Positions 5,657 through 13,940 of a stretch of DNA of 64,000 bases are shown piece after piece. Source of the stretch: Plesiocystis pacifica SIR-1 (lineage in GTDB: Bacteria > Myxococcota_A > Polyangia > Nannocystales > Nannocystaceae); assembly GCF_000170895.1 (NCBI RefSeq), contig NZ_ABCS01000018.1, positions 62,001 to 126,000 on the forward strand, given 5' to 3'. A program made the translations under genes and the position numbers. The stretch's first letter is position 1. Every line of letters begins with the position of its first letter. The notes below the pieces were generated by a model. The model was not told the DNA's origin, searched no databases, and saw only the letters and a list, made by a program, of their open reading frames with translations.

Positions 5657-7624
5657 TCAGGGGTCGTCGCTGTCACGAACGCGCAGCCCCACGACCGTAG
5701 CCGCAGCCCCCAAGGCCGCGAGCGCGGCCACCGCGGTGCCGCCCGAGCTGCGAGGCTGGCTCTCGACCGCGACGCCTCCAGCCGGTCCTCGATCCGGCCT
5801 CGGCGCTCCCGCGGCAAGAGCCGCCAGCCCCGACAAGGGGGAGCCCGTCGCTCGCTTCGGACGCTTGGGGGCGCGCGCAGGCTTCGACTGCGGTGTGAGG
5901 AGCTCGTGACCCACTCCTGGGCTGCCGTGGAGCAGCGGGTTGACCGTCGACTCCTTCACGCCCGAGGCGCGCAGCTCCGCTCGGTACGCGGGGTCGCTGA
6001 CCTGGCGCAGGTCCACCAGCATCCGCTTGCTGCTCATGAGCAGTTGCTTGCGCGCGTCCACGAAGCGCCTGCCGAGGGGTGAGCTTCGTACCCCGCCGCC
6101 CGGCTTGTAGAGCGCCCCAGCCCCAGGGGGGATGTAGGCGACCTCCAAGGTGTCCAGGCCGTGCAGCTGCATCGCGGCCGCGTCGCGACAGTAAGGGGCG
6201 ATCAGCTCGCTGAACACCGAGGCTTCGAAGGGGACGCCAAACTCGGCCTCGAGGGGCGACTGGATCCGACTCAGCGGCATCCTTGGGAGCCTCCCCCCGA
6301 CGACGAGCCCTCCGTCCGAGTCAAAGACCGTCATCAACGTGGCCAGGCGCGCGAGCTGCCCGCGCCAGCCTGGCCCTCCATGGCGCCCCCACTCCCGACG
6401 CACAAACTCCCAAAACAGCTCGAAGGACGCCCTCCATCGATCGTAGACGCGCTCGAAGTCGACCGTGTAGATCAGCGGCCCCAGCCGGACCACGCTCTCG
6501 AGCAGGTTTAGCAATAGTTTGTTTAACGAAGGGTAAAAGGCCCCGACGTTCTCGCCCGGCGTTGTCGCGTTAAGCGGGGCGCCGCCGTAGGCCCAGCCCA
6601 CCCCCTTCGTGGGCCAGACCGACTCCGCCATGACGCACTGGCGGCAATTCTTGGAGCCGTCGAAGCTCTTGGGGCTCTTCCAACACGGCTTGTCCACGCC
6701 GCGACAGCGCAGCGTGTAGCGATCGACCGGAGTCCCGCGTGGGCTCTGGTAGAAGCGATACGAGGCCTGCAACACACGCAGGGTCGTCGTCGTGCCCGGC
6801 ATGAAGCCAAAGGTCGACGCGTCGTCGACGTCGAACTTGTACTCGGTCTCGCCTCGCGGACCCCGTGCGCGTATGGGGTCGCCCTGCTGCGCCGTCACGC
6901 CTTGGGCGCGGTACTGAATGTTCCAGGGCTTGTCGTAGCGATAGGCGGGCAGGAAAAACGCGGTGTAGTCGGCGTTCGAGGCCGCTTGCATGCCCCCGTC
7001 GGGGAAGACAACGCCCCCGTGACCGCGCTGGCGCATGGCCTCGAATGCTCGGTTGACCTGCCAGGTGTCCGTGGCGGGGTCTTCGCTCTGCAAGGGGGGC
7101 AGGGCGACGTGCTTTTGCAGCTCCTGCGAGCGGTGAGCAGCGACCACGTCCACCGCCCACATCGCCGCCGCCACGACCTGCGCGACGGTCTGGGCCACGA
7201 GCGTGCTCTGTCCCGTGATCTGCTGGAGCGCCTGCAGGCCCGCGTTCTTCAGCAGGTCGGGGATGACCTCCTCGGGAAGCGCCCCGCTTTGGTAGGACGA
7301 GAAGGCGAACTCGATGTCGCTGTAGACGCTCGCCAGGGACTGGGTCAGCGGGGCAGCTGTGATCGGCGTGAGGCCGACGCGGGTCCCGACCTCGTAGAGG
7401 CTGATCTTTGTGGCGGAGATCCAATTGGACCAGTCCGCCTTGGCGAAGGTCTCCAGCGCCAGCTCGCCCATGACGCCTACGGCAGGCTCGAGCACGGCGT
7501 TGGCGAATACGGTGCCGCCGGGGAGCTTGGACTCGAAGTGGAGCCAGTCCTCGCCGCGCGGGAAGATACGCTCGGATCGGTTGGTGGCTTCATCGAGGAA
7601 GGTGGTATCGGGGCGTAGGAGCAT
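5657..7624 (-). CDS. 655-aa C-terminally anchored protein of unknown function (block E, copy A)
   Basis: No known family is recognised. The N-terminal third is helical (PAVGVMGELALETFAKADW). The middle has a conserved four-Cys segment (CRGVDKPCWKSPKSFDG, then CRQC) and the conserved GVGWAYGGxPLNATTPGENV. The C-terminal part carries a basic linker (RAPKRPKRATG) and a final hydrophobic helix (GTAVAALAALGAAATVVGLR), suggesting a tail anchor. The paralogue at 56039-58012 aligns along its whole length. The ATG overlaps the upstream stop by one base (TGATG), giving tight coupling. A structural or envelope role is likely from context only; the Cys cluster could bind metal. Confidence 0.85.
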   Translation of the reverse strand: MLLRPDTTFLDEATNRSERIFPRGEDWLHFESKLPGGTVFANAVLEPAVGVMGELALETFAKADWSNWISATKISLYEVGTRVGLTPITAAPLTQSLASVYSDIEFAFSSYQSGALPEEVIPDLLKNAGLQALQQITGQSTLVAQTVAQVVAAAMWAVDVVAAHRSQELQKHVALPPLQSEDPATDTWQVNRAFEAMRQRGHGGVVFPDGGMQAASNADYTAFFLPAYRYDKPWNIQYRAQGVTAQQGDPIRARGPRGETEYKFDVDDASTFGFMPGTTTTLRVLQASYRFYQSPRGTPVDRYTLRCRGVDKPCWKSPKSFDGSKNCRQCVMAESVWPTKGVGWAYGGAPLNATTPGENVGAFYPSLNKLLLNLLESVVRLGPLIYTVDFERVYDRWRASFELFWEFVRREWGRHGGPGWRGQLARLATLMTVFDSDGGLVVGGRLPRMPLSRIQSPLEAEFGVPFEASVFSELIAPYCRDAAAMQLHGLDTLEVAYIPPGAGALYKPGGGVRSSPLGRRFVDARKQLLMSSKRMLVDLRQVSDPAYRAELRASGVKESTVNPLLHGSPGVGHELLTPQSKPARAPKRPKRATGSPLSGLAALAAGAPRPDRGPAGGVAVESQPRSSGGTAVAALAALGAAATVVGLRVRDSDDP

Positions 7625-8184
7625 CAGAGTTCGCCCACTCGGTACAAAGCGGCGCGCGCCAGGACGAAGCGGGCGGCCAGCTGCTGTTCGGGGTCCGCGA
7701 CGTCTCGGAACCGCTGGCTGCGGAGCAAGACCTCGAGACCCTTGAGCGCCCGGATGGCCTCCCGCTCTTCTGTCTGGCTGGCCGAATACTCGAGAATCTC
7801 GACGAAGTTCTGCCAGGCGGCGTGACTGCCGTTGAAGAGGGTCGACAGCTGCGACTCGTTCAGCGTCATCCCGAGGTAAGCGATCGCCTGCTGGGCGTAC
7901 TCAAACTGCGCGATGTTGCTGGTTGGACGGTTCGCCCAGGCGTCGAAGACCGTCGAGGCCAAAGGCACGAGGTTGCCCAAGACTGTGTCCATCGCGTAGC
8001 GGCGCCACTCCAGTCGCAAGGCCTCGCGGCGGGTCTCTTGCTCCTCGGCGAAGGCACGGACGCGGACCTCGACATCACCCGTACGCTGGCTGACCAGCTC
8101 CTCGACGACCCGGCCCTCTGTGCCAACAAGGGTGAGACAGCGAAGCCCCCGAGATTAGTGTAGAGGGCGAGAACCAGCCAGCCG

Positions 8185-8586
8185 ATGACTCAGACAACCA
8201 AACCACGCCAGACTCAGCCCGAAGTACAGGTGGTGGCAAAACCAAAGCGGCGGCGCTTCACGGCCAAGTACAAGCGCCGGATCCTCGAGCAAGCCGATGC
8301 CTGCACCAAGCCTGGTGAGGTCAGCGCGCTGCTGCGTCGTGAGGGCTTGTACTCGTCGCACCTGTCGAGTTGGAGGCAAGCCCGCGAGCTCGGTGAACTC
8401 GCGGCCCTCGAGCCGAAAAAGCGCGGGCCCAAGCCGAAGACCGACCCCCGCGATAAAAAGATCGCCGAGCTCGAGAAGCAGCTCGCCAAGGAGCGCGCCC
8501 GCCGTGAGCGCGCCGAGGCCCTCGTCGAGGTCCAAAAAAAATTGGCATCGATGCTCGAGGAACTCGGCAAGGACGAGGAGCCATGA
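8185..8586 (+). CDS. IS3-family transposase OrfA
   Basis: 133 aa. An N-terminal helix-turn-helix of the IS3 OrfA type (RRFTAKYKRRILEQADAC, then ALLRREGLYSSHLSSWR) is followed by a charged helix resembling a leucine zipper (IAELEKQLAKERARRERAEAL). It binds the IS ends and, as the OrfAB fusion, forms the transposase. The stop codon overlaps the orfB ATG (ATGA). A run of eight A (8534-8541) before the end allows -1 slippage into the orfB frame. Confidence 0.93.
   Translation: MTQTTKPRQTQPEVQVVAKPKRRRFTAKYKRRILEQADACTKPGEVSALLRREGLYSSHLSSWRQARELGELAALEPKKRGPKPKTDPRDKKIAELEKQLAKERARRERAEALVEVQKKLASMLEELGKDEEP
8534..8541 (+). promoter_or_regulatory. A8 slippery run for -1 frameshifting in the IS3 transposase
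   Basis: In the orfA frame the run reads CAA AAA AAA TTG. Slipping back one base gives AAA AAA ATT GGC and the frame is then open through the orfB ATG at 8583. IS3 elements commonly make an OrfAB fusion this way. Confidence 0.6.
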
Positions 8587-9608
8587 TCGACATCGTCAAC
8601 CGGGTCGCCCCCGAGCTCGGCGTCGAGTCGACATGCGCCGCTCTCGGCCTGTCTCGTGCGACCTACTACCGCAAGCGCTACGGGGAGCTCCACGGACCCA
8701 AGCGGCCGCGCCCGAAGCCCTCGCGCGCGCTGTCGGGACAAGAGCGCCAGGCGGTGCTCGATACCCTCCACGAACAACGCTTCGTCGACCAAGCCCCTGC
8801 TGAGGTCTACGGGCGGCTGCTCGACGAAGGCAAGCACCTGTGCTCGGTCCGCACCATGTACCGGATCTTGACCGACAACGACGAAGTCCGCGAACGCAGG
8901 AACCAGCGCGTGCATCCCCCCAACGCCACCCCGCGGCTGTGCGCGAGGGCGCCAAACCAGGTGTGGACCTGGGACATCACCAAGCTGCTCGGCCCGCGCA
9001 AGTGGACCTACTTCTACCTCTACGTCGTCCTCGACCTCTTCAGTCGCTACGTCGTCGGCTGGCTCATCGCCGAGGCCGAGTCGGCAGGTCTAGCGCAGCG
9101 GCTCATCACCGAGACCTGCGCTCGGCAGCAGATCGAGCCGAAGGTGCTCACGCTGCACCAAGATCGCGGCTCGCCGATGACCTCCAAGACCTTCGCGCAG
9201 ACCTGCGCCGACCTAGGCGTGACCAAGAGCTTCTCGAGGCCACGGGTCTCGAACGACAACCCCTTCTCCGAGTCCCACTTCAAGACGCTGAAGTACCGAC
9301 CCGAGTACCCCGGGCGCTTCGATGACCTCGCCGCTGCCGAGAGCCACTGCCGCGACTTCTTCAGCTGGTACAACCACGAACATCTCCACAGCGGCCTGGG
9401 GCTGATGACCCCCCACGACATCCACCATGGCCTCGCTGAGGAGCGGCAGGAGGCCCGTGCCCGAGCGCTCGCCGCTGCATTCGCAGCGCATCCCGAGCGC
9501 TTCCCAAACGGACCCCCAACACCGCCCTCGCTGCCGACCGAGATCTGGATCAACCAGCCCTCGAACAAGACCATCGATACCCACGCGAGTCCCGCAGCGG
9601 GACACTAA
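8583..9608 (+). CDS. IS3-family transposase OrfB (DDE integrase domain)
   Basis: 341 aa. The rve-type catalytic core is intact: first Asp in VWTWDITKLLGPRKWTYFYL, second Asp in LTLHQDRGSPMTSK, and Glu in FSESHFKTLKY followed by FFSWYNHEHLHSGLG. Upstream is an HTH_21-like region (EVYGRLLDEGKHLCSVRTMY). It catalyses strand transfer, mainly as an OrfAB fusion. The sequence looks complete, so the element may still be active. Confidence 0.95.
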   Translation: MIDIVNRVAPELGVESTCAALGLSRATYYRKRYGELHGPKRPRPKPSRALSGQERQAVLDTLHEQRFVDQAPAEVYGRLLDEGKHLCSVRTMYRILTDNDEVRERRNQRVHPPNATPRLCARAPNQVWTWDITKLLGPRKWTYFYLYVVLDLFSRYVVGWLIAEAESAGLAQRLITETCARQQIEPKVLTLHQDRGSPMTSKTFAQTCADLGVTKSFSRPRVSNDNPFSESHFKTLKYRPEYPGRFDDLAAAESHCRDFFSWYNHEHLHSGLGLMTPHDIHHGLAEERQEARARALAAAFAAHPERFPNGPPTPPSLPTEIWINQPSNKTIDTHASPAAGH

Positions 9609-10387
9609 ACCCAACCCGAAGCTGTCTCATTTTCATTGACACCTTCCGGATCGCCTCCTTGAGAATCTCGCCCGCGTGGGTGATGAGGGTCGGCGACTGC
9701 TGAGACAGATTACGGAAGTCTTCATCCGTCCGGTTGCGCTCCTCCGTCAGCCGCTTGATGAGCTCGTCCTTGAGCCCGTGGATCCGGCGCTCCTCCTCCT
9801 CGAGGCTGGCTCGACTCCAGGCGGGTGGGACCGCGCCAGCGGTGGGGCCGGGCGGGGGTGTGTGGGGAGATGCCGCGCGGGCTTCGTCGTCGCCCTCCGA
9901 GCGAACGGGGTTGGTGTTGGGGTTGAAGCGTGCCCCGCTCTCAAACAGCACCTCGTCGTCGTTGCCATAGCCACGGAGCTGAAAGTCGCAGCGTTGATCG
10001 AGGGCTCGGGCGAAGCGGCGGCTGAAGCTCCACAGGCGTGAGGCGGCGCCCTCCAGCCGGCCCTGACGCTCACTCGGCGACTCGCCCTCGGTCCTGAGCC
10101 AGTTGAAGTGGGTGTCGTTGAGCTCGAGGGCCTCCCAGGCCCTGTCTGACGCGGACTCGAGGGACTCGAAGTCGGCGGTGATCGGCACGACGGGCCGGTA
10201 CTTGGACGAGCCTGTCCGCCACAGCAAGCGCACGCGGACGAGCTCGTCCTCGTGTTCGTCGAGCAGGCTGACCCACTCCGGTGGTGGCGCGACCACGGGG
10301 TGCTTCTTTTGGGGCATCGACTCAATCGCTCCTTTCTATGGTCATGACTCTGAGCCCAAATCATGGTCTGTGCAAGCAATTAACTGA

Positions 10388-10632
10388 GGCCGAACTAAGG
10401 CGCGACTAAAGCCGAGACTCTACTTCGACTCTGGCGCGACTGTGTTTTGACTGAGGACTCAGGGCCTCGGACTGTACTTCGACTGAATACAGGATGCGGC
10501 GCAGCCGCGAAACTAGCTTCTGACTGAAGGATGAGGGCCTGTGACTCTCTCTTCAGTCGCAGACCGTTTCAGAACGATTTAACTAGAGTCGCTCGACTGA
10601 GCTGCGACTGAAGCGCGACTGAGTTCAGTCCG
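10388..10632 (+). repeat. Degenerate (C/T)GACTGA-type short repeats in the divergent intergenic region of block E, copy A
   Basis: The roughly 440-bp gap between the divergent gene starts at 10317 and 10757 holds many copies of a short motif: CGACTAA, CGACTCT, CGACTGT, TGACTGA (twice), CGACTGA (several), and inverted TTCAGTC (twice). They are spaced irregularly and densest at 10590-10632. No ORF is seen here. Iteron-like protein-binding sites or an operator array are possible. The paralogous gap in copy B has a different repeat. Confidence 0.6.
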
Positions 10633-10756
10633 CGCCACAATGGGTAATATGTTACCGGTCCGACCGTGGACATTTCCCGCAGTTCTGAAGGTTGAAGATG
10701 TCCCCATTCGCCAGCCCAGTTACCAAACACATCGACCTGAGCTAGCTTGGTCTGCG

Positions 10757-11224
10757 ATGCCAAATGAACGTGTACCCGTCCCAGCTCCTCAGCTGTCTGA
10801 GGACTTCATGAAGGAGCTGCGGACGATCCAAGAAGAGAGCGAGGCCACCGCCTTTGGCCTGGAATGTCGTGCGCGCGAGGCGGAGCGCGAGCGCCAACTC
10901 AAGAAGAAGGCTGCGATCGACGCGCAGCAGCTCGCCACCAAGCAGCAGCACGCCAAGGTCGACGATACCGCCGTCGAGATCCTCGAGGGCTTCGCCAGCT
11001 TGGGCGCGGGCGCCATCTCGACGATCAAGTTCGGTGACGTGCCCGTGGGGCCGACGCTGAACTATGTCCTGGGCTCGGCGGCGAAGCTGGCGAGCGTGTC
11101 GGTGATCGGCCGGGAGCTCGACACCAACGGGCGCATGCTCTCGGTCCTCGGGCGCTCCGGGAAAGTGCTGCTGCACTCGCAGCTGGCGATCCTGACCCGC
11201 AACCTCATCGTGGAGAAGGGCTGA
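10757..11224 (+). CDS. Helical protein of unknown function (block E, copy A, first rightward gene)
   Basis: 155 aa. An acidic and basic N-terminal helix probably forms a coiled coil (FGLECRAREAERERQLKKKA). A weakly hydrophobic Gly/Ala-rich C-terminal half follows, ending SGKVLLHSQLAILTRNLI. The paralogue at 59735-60157 matches in both halves (GKVLLHNQIAITTYDLI). The ATG at 10757 is chosen by length match; the upstream in-frame ATG at 10640 would run into the repeat region. No family is recognised. It starts the rightward operon and is separated from the next gene by 3 bp. Confidence 0.75.
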   Translation: MPNERVPVPAPQLSEDFMKELRTIQEESEATAFGLECRAREAERERQLKKKAAIDAQQLATKQQHAKVDDTAVEILEGFASLGAGAISTIKFGDVPVGPTLNYVLGSAAKLASVSVIGRELDTNGRMLSVLGRSGKVLLHSQLAILTRNLIVEKG

Positions 11225-11227
11225 GCC

Positions 11228-12145
11228 ATGGCGGAGAAGCCCAAGACCACGCGTACGGTGGTGGTGAAGACCCCGACGAGCGAGGGGGAGGCCAACCTCT
11301 CGACCAGCCACGAGGCGAGCAGCGCGGTTCCGGAGATGTCGAGCAGCTCGAGCTCGGAGCTTCCGCCCGAGGACAACCCCGAGGCGGGGGCGAGCCCTCC
11401 CGAAGTCGAGGTCCGCAGCCCGGGGAAGGGCTTCGAGATCACGGTGTCCAACCGTGGCTGCGGCGACCAGCGCTTCGAGGCGACGGTGGTGTGGCGCGGC
11501 GATGGCTGCTGCGACGACCCCTGCGCCGAGGAGCCCGAGCCGACGACGCCCAGCGAGTGCGAGGAGCCCAGGGAGCCGACGGGGGCGCCCAAGGCAGACG
11601 AGCGGCCCTGTGAGCCGGCCACGCCCGAGCCCAAGGAGGACTCTCGCTGCCCCGAGCCGGAGACGCCCATCGAGAAGCCCGCCGAGCCCACGCGCTGTAT
11701 TCGGCTGTGCCTCGGGCTGTCCTCAGAGCTGCCGAGTATCCAGCAGCTCGTGTTCATCGTCGAGGCCGTCGCCAAGATCAACGCGCAGCTGTTCGCCCGC
11801 GACGCCGGCAAGACCATGCCCTGCTGCGTCCGCTGTGCGGGCCTCGAGCTCGACGAGGGCGCGCTCTTGCGAGACGCCCGGTGCCTGCTCGAGACCCGCT
11901 CGGCCTCGAGCGCGAGCATCGTCGCCTACTCCATGGGCCGGGAGCTCGCGGCCGGGGTCAGCTGTCGCGTGGTCCTCATCAACGGCGAGCGGCTCGCCTA
12001 CCAGCGCGAGGACGGGAGCGTCCTCGACCCCGTGAGCGCCTTCGGGGCGCAGTCTTCCACCCACACCCAGACCAGTCAGGAGCAAGACGATGGCGGACAC
12101 GAGTGCTGCTGCGAGCAACGTTCTGAGCTTCCCGAGCCCGGTTGA
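11228..12145 (+). CDS. Two-part Pro/Glu-linker protein with Cys-containing domain (block E, copy A)
   Basis: 305 aa, with a ribosome-binding site GAGAAGG upstream. Residues about 1-65 are Ser/Thr-rich, 66-92 carry the short conserved GKGFEITVSN motif, then comes a Pro/Glu/Cys linker. A compact C-terminal domain from about residue 155 has CCVRCAG, VAYSMGRELAAG and a VLDPVS ending. In copy B the same two conserved segments are encoded by two separate genes (60441-61043 and 61040-61453), so this is a fusion or copy B is split. The domain is unrecognised; the paired cysteines could bind metal. Its 3' end overlaps the next gene by 56 bp. Confidence 0.75.
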   Translation: MAEKPKTTRTVVVKTPTSEGEANLSTSHEASSAVPEMSSSSSSELPPEDNPEAGASPPEVEVRSPGKGFEITVSNRGCGDQRFEATVVWRGDGCCDDPCAEEPEPTTPSECEEPREPTGAPKADERPCEPATPEPKEDSRCPEPETPIEKPAEPTRCIRLCLGLSSELPSIQQLVFIVEAVAKINAQLFARDAGKTMPCCVRCAGLELDEGALLRDARCLLETRSASSASIVAYSMGRELAAGVSCRVVLINGERLAYQREDGSVLDPVSAFGAQSSTHTQTSQEQDDGGHECCCEQRSELPEPG

Positions 12146-12853
12146 GACCGAGCTCGTGGACGGGCCGCCGCCCGGGGCCGAGGACGCGTCGAGCTCGGGG
12201 GCCTTGGCGGTGCCGGAGACGGCCCTCGCGACGGACGACGAGCCCATGGGGACCGGCGCCAAGGTCCTCGTGGGTGCGGGCGTGGCGACGGGGCTGGGGC
12301 TGCTGGCCTACGGGCTGTTTCGCTTCGGCGAGCACTCGGGCTGGTGGGGCGGCGGCGGTCTGATCATCGACGACACGCCCTTGCCCGGCGGCGATGAGGC
12401 CAAGGGCGGCGGGTCGGACAAGGAGGGCTCCAAGGGCGGGGGCGGCTCGAAGAGCGGCGGCCGGGCCTCGGGGCATCCGCCCAACATGAGCAACGACCCC
12501 GAGGGCTACAACACGACGATGTTCCCCTCGCCCATGGCGGTGCGCATCGCCATGCGGAGCCTGGGCTACACCGTCGAGATCGAGGCCGCGCCGCTGGTGG
12601 GATCGACGAGACCAACCGCGAGGTTCAGCGCTTCCAAGCTGACTGGAACCGCATCATCCGGGGGATCGACTCGGGCAAGGTCAAGCTCGGGGCGGGGGTC
12701 CACGACCCGTCGATGCTCAAGCACTACCGGGGGCTGCTCTCGGTGGACGACGTGCCGGGCAAGTACACGCTGCGTGCGATGGAGATTGCGATCAACAACT
12801 CCCTGGCGAACCGCGTGCGCTTCCATGAGCTGCGGAAGGCGTCGAAGGCATGA
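12090..12853 (+). pseudogene. Single-span protein with peptidoglycan-binding-like C-terminus, frameshifted (block E, copy A)
   Basis: The first frame encodes an N-terminal linker, a transmembrane span (GAKVLVGAGVATGLGLLAYG), a Gly/Lys-rich linker and PPNMSNDPEGYNT, then loses homology near 12600. From there a second frame gives VQRFQADWNRIIRG and HYRGLLSV up to TGA 12851-12853, matching the intact paralogue at 61410-62099. One extra G in the GGG at 12599-12601 would restore the whole frame. The repaired product would be about 254 aa. The tail resembles a PG_binding_1 fold. Either a true loss, a programmed shift or a base-calling error. Continuous reading in the first frame into the gene at 13062 is an artefact. 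Confidence 0.75.
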
Positions 12854-13062
12854 GCGCGCTGCTCCAAGAGCAGCTCGCGGAGCTGGGCTACGGCGAGGGC
12901 GTGGCGGAGGTTCAGCGCTTTCAGCGGGACTACAACGCGATGCCGCCAAAGCGGATGGTCCCGGTCACCGGACAGCTGGACTCGGCGACGATCGTCGCGC
13001 TGGCGCTGGTGATGGAGGCCAAGGCGATATTCTTGATCATCCGGGACGAGCGGGGGCTGTGA
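12850..13062 (+). CDS. Small peptidoglycan-binding-like protein (block E, copy A)
   Basis: 70 aa. The motif EVQRFQRDYN followed by VTGQLDSATIVALALV fits the PG_binding_1 helical fold, in which a V-x-x-FQ helix precedes a G-x-LD-x-xT-x-xAL helix. There is no signal peptide, so it would act inside the cell, in a particle, or after lysis. ATGA overlap with the gene before and TGATG overlap with the gene after. The paralogue is at 62096-62308. Confidence 0.75.
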   Translation: MSALLQEQLAELGYGEGVAEVQRFQRDYNAMPPKRMVPVTGQLDSATIVALALVMEAKAIFLIIRDERGL

Positions 13063-13940
13063 TGGACTTGAAGAAGCTCTTTGTGCGGCCGGGTTTCGTG
13101 TTTGAGTCGCCGAATGTTGGGGTGGTCGGCGATGGGCCGGCGACGCAAGAGCCCGTCCACGCCCACTTTGACCCGACGCTGGGGCCCTCGGGGCCGCACG
13201 TGCATGACGATGGGCCTGCGCCGACGATGGGCGCGGGCGTCGAGCCCGACCCGGGGGCGCCCGGGGAGGTGCCGCTGATCGGCGGCGGGACGATGCACTA
13301 CACCAACATCCTCGATCCGCTGTGGGCCGAGTTCGATGACCCCGAGGAGCGCACGGTGGGGCGGCTGCTCATGCTCTTGAACGAGGTCGGGGATGAGGCG
13401 CTGCGGGTGCACCAGATCGCGCAGGACTTGTGGGAGCGGACGCCGAAGTCGGCCTTCCCGGAGTCGGTGCGCGAGCAGTTTGACCGGGAGTTCCTGGCTT
13501 ACGCCCGGCGCATCAACGCCTACAAGCAACGGCTCGACGGGCTCGACCCCTCGAGCACGGACACGGACGAGGTCTACCTCGGGCTGGTGAAGCGCAGGCC
13601 GGGGCTGGGGCCGGTGCCGGATGCGATCATGCATCTGTACTTCGCCAATCAGCTCGGGATCTTGGGGGAGCACGCCCACGAGATGGGCAAGGGCTTCATG
13701 GGACGGGTGATGGCGAGGCTCGACGCGGCCGAGGACCAGGCGGACAAGGCGGCGAAGCTGGTCGAGGAGTCGGGCCGTGAGGTTCGGGAGGAAGGCGCGG
13801 AGTTCTGGGAGCAGGTCCAGGAGATGCGCTGGTGGTTGGTGGGTGGCACCGTGGCGACGGTGGGGACGGCCGTCGGTGTCGTCGTCGGGCTGGGTCGCGT
13901 GAGCGGTTCGGGCAAGACTCGAGGAGGGAGCGAGTCGTGA
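13062..13940 (+). CDS. Helical protein with C-terminal membrane anchor (block E, copy A)
   Basis: 292 aa. Residues 1-90 form a Pro/His-rich variable region. A conserved helical domain follows (LDPLWAEFDDPEERTVGRLL; VYLGLVKRRPGLGPVPDAIM; HLYFANQLGILGEHAHEMGK), then a coiled-coil-like stretch and one transmembrane span (WWLVGGTVATVGTAVGVVVG) near the end. The paralogue at 62301-63170 keeps GPVPDAIMHxYFAxQLGIL. No family is recognised. Tight overlaps with both neighbours indicate a multi-subunit envelope or particle assembly. Confidence 0.82.
   Translation: MDLKKLFVRPGFVFESPNVGVVGDGPATQEPVHAHFDPTLGPSGPHVHDDGPAPTMGAGVEPDPGAPGEVPLIGGGTMHYTNILDPLWAEFDDPEERTVGRLLMLLNEVGDEALRVHQIAQDLWERTPKSAFPESVREQFDREFLAYARRINAYKQRLDGLDPSSTDTDEVYLGLVKRRPGLGPVPDAIMHLYFANQLGILGEHAHEMGKGFMGRVMARLDAAEDQADKAAKLVEESGREVREEGAEFWEQVQEMRWWLVGGTVATVGTAVGVVVGLGRVSGSGKTRGGSES

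Larger units (their letters stand above)
8121..9641 (+). mobile_element. IS3-family insertion sequence
   Basis: 1521 bp with imperfect terminal inverted repeats. The left end begins TGCCAACAAGGGTGAGACAG and the right end, read inward, begins TGTCAATGAAAATGAGACAG; the differences are all transitions. It carries overlapping orfA and orfB. No obvious target duplication is seen (CTG on the left, CCT on the right). It is inserted in the minus-strand gene 7624-10317 and reads the opposite way. The exact outer ends rest on the repeat alignment and on restoration of the host frame. Confidence 0.85.
7624..10317 (-). pseudogene. Block E gene split by an IS3 element (copy A)
   Basis: The 5' part is 9642-10317 and the 3' part is 7624-8120, separated by the IS at 8121-9641. 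Removing exactly the IS rejoins AAG G and CA GAG GGC in frame, giving 391 codons including stop, against 415 aa for the intact paralogue at 58015-59262. Shared features include an N-terminal WVxxL...VRLxW and C-terminal AQQAIxxxxxxMxxxxL. The middle is acidic and Pro-rich and then coiled-coil-like. Normal ribosome-binding site AAGGAG precedes the ATG at 10317. The leftover 5' ORF runs into IS sequence before stopping. First gene of the leftward block E operon; function unknown. Confidence 0.85.

Noticed and set aside
12090..13940. A single 616-aa protein
   Set aside because: The middle part is out-of-frame sequence caused by a one-base shift; the second half is the separate gene starting at 13062.
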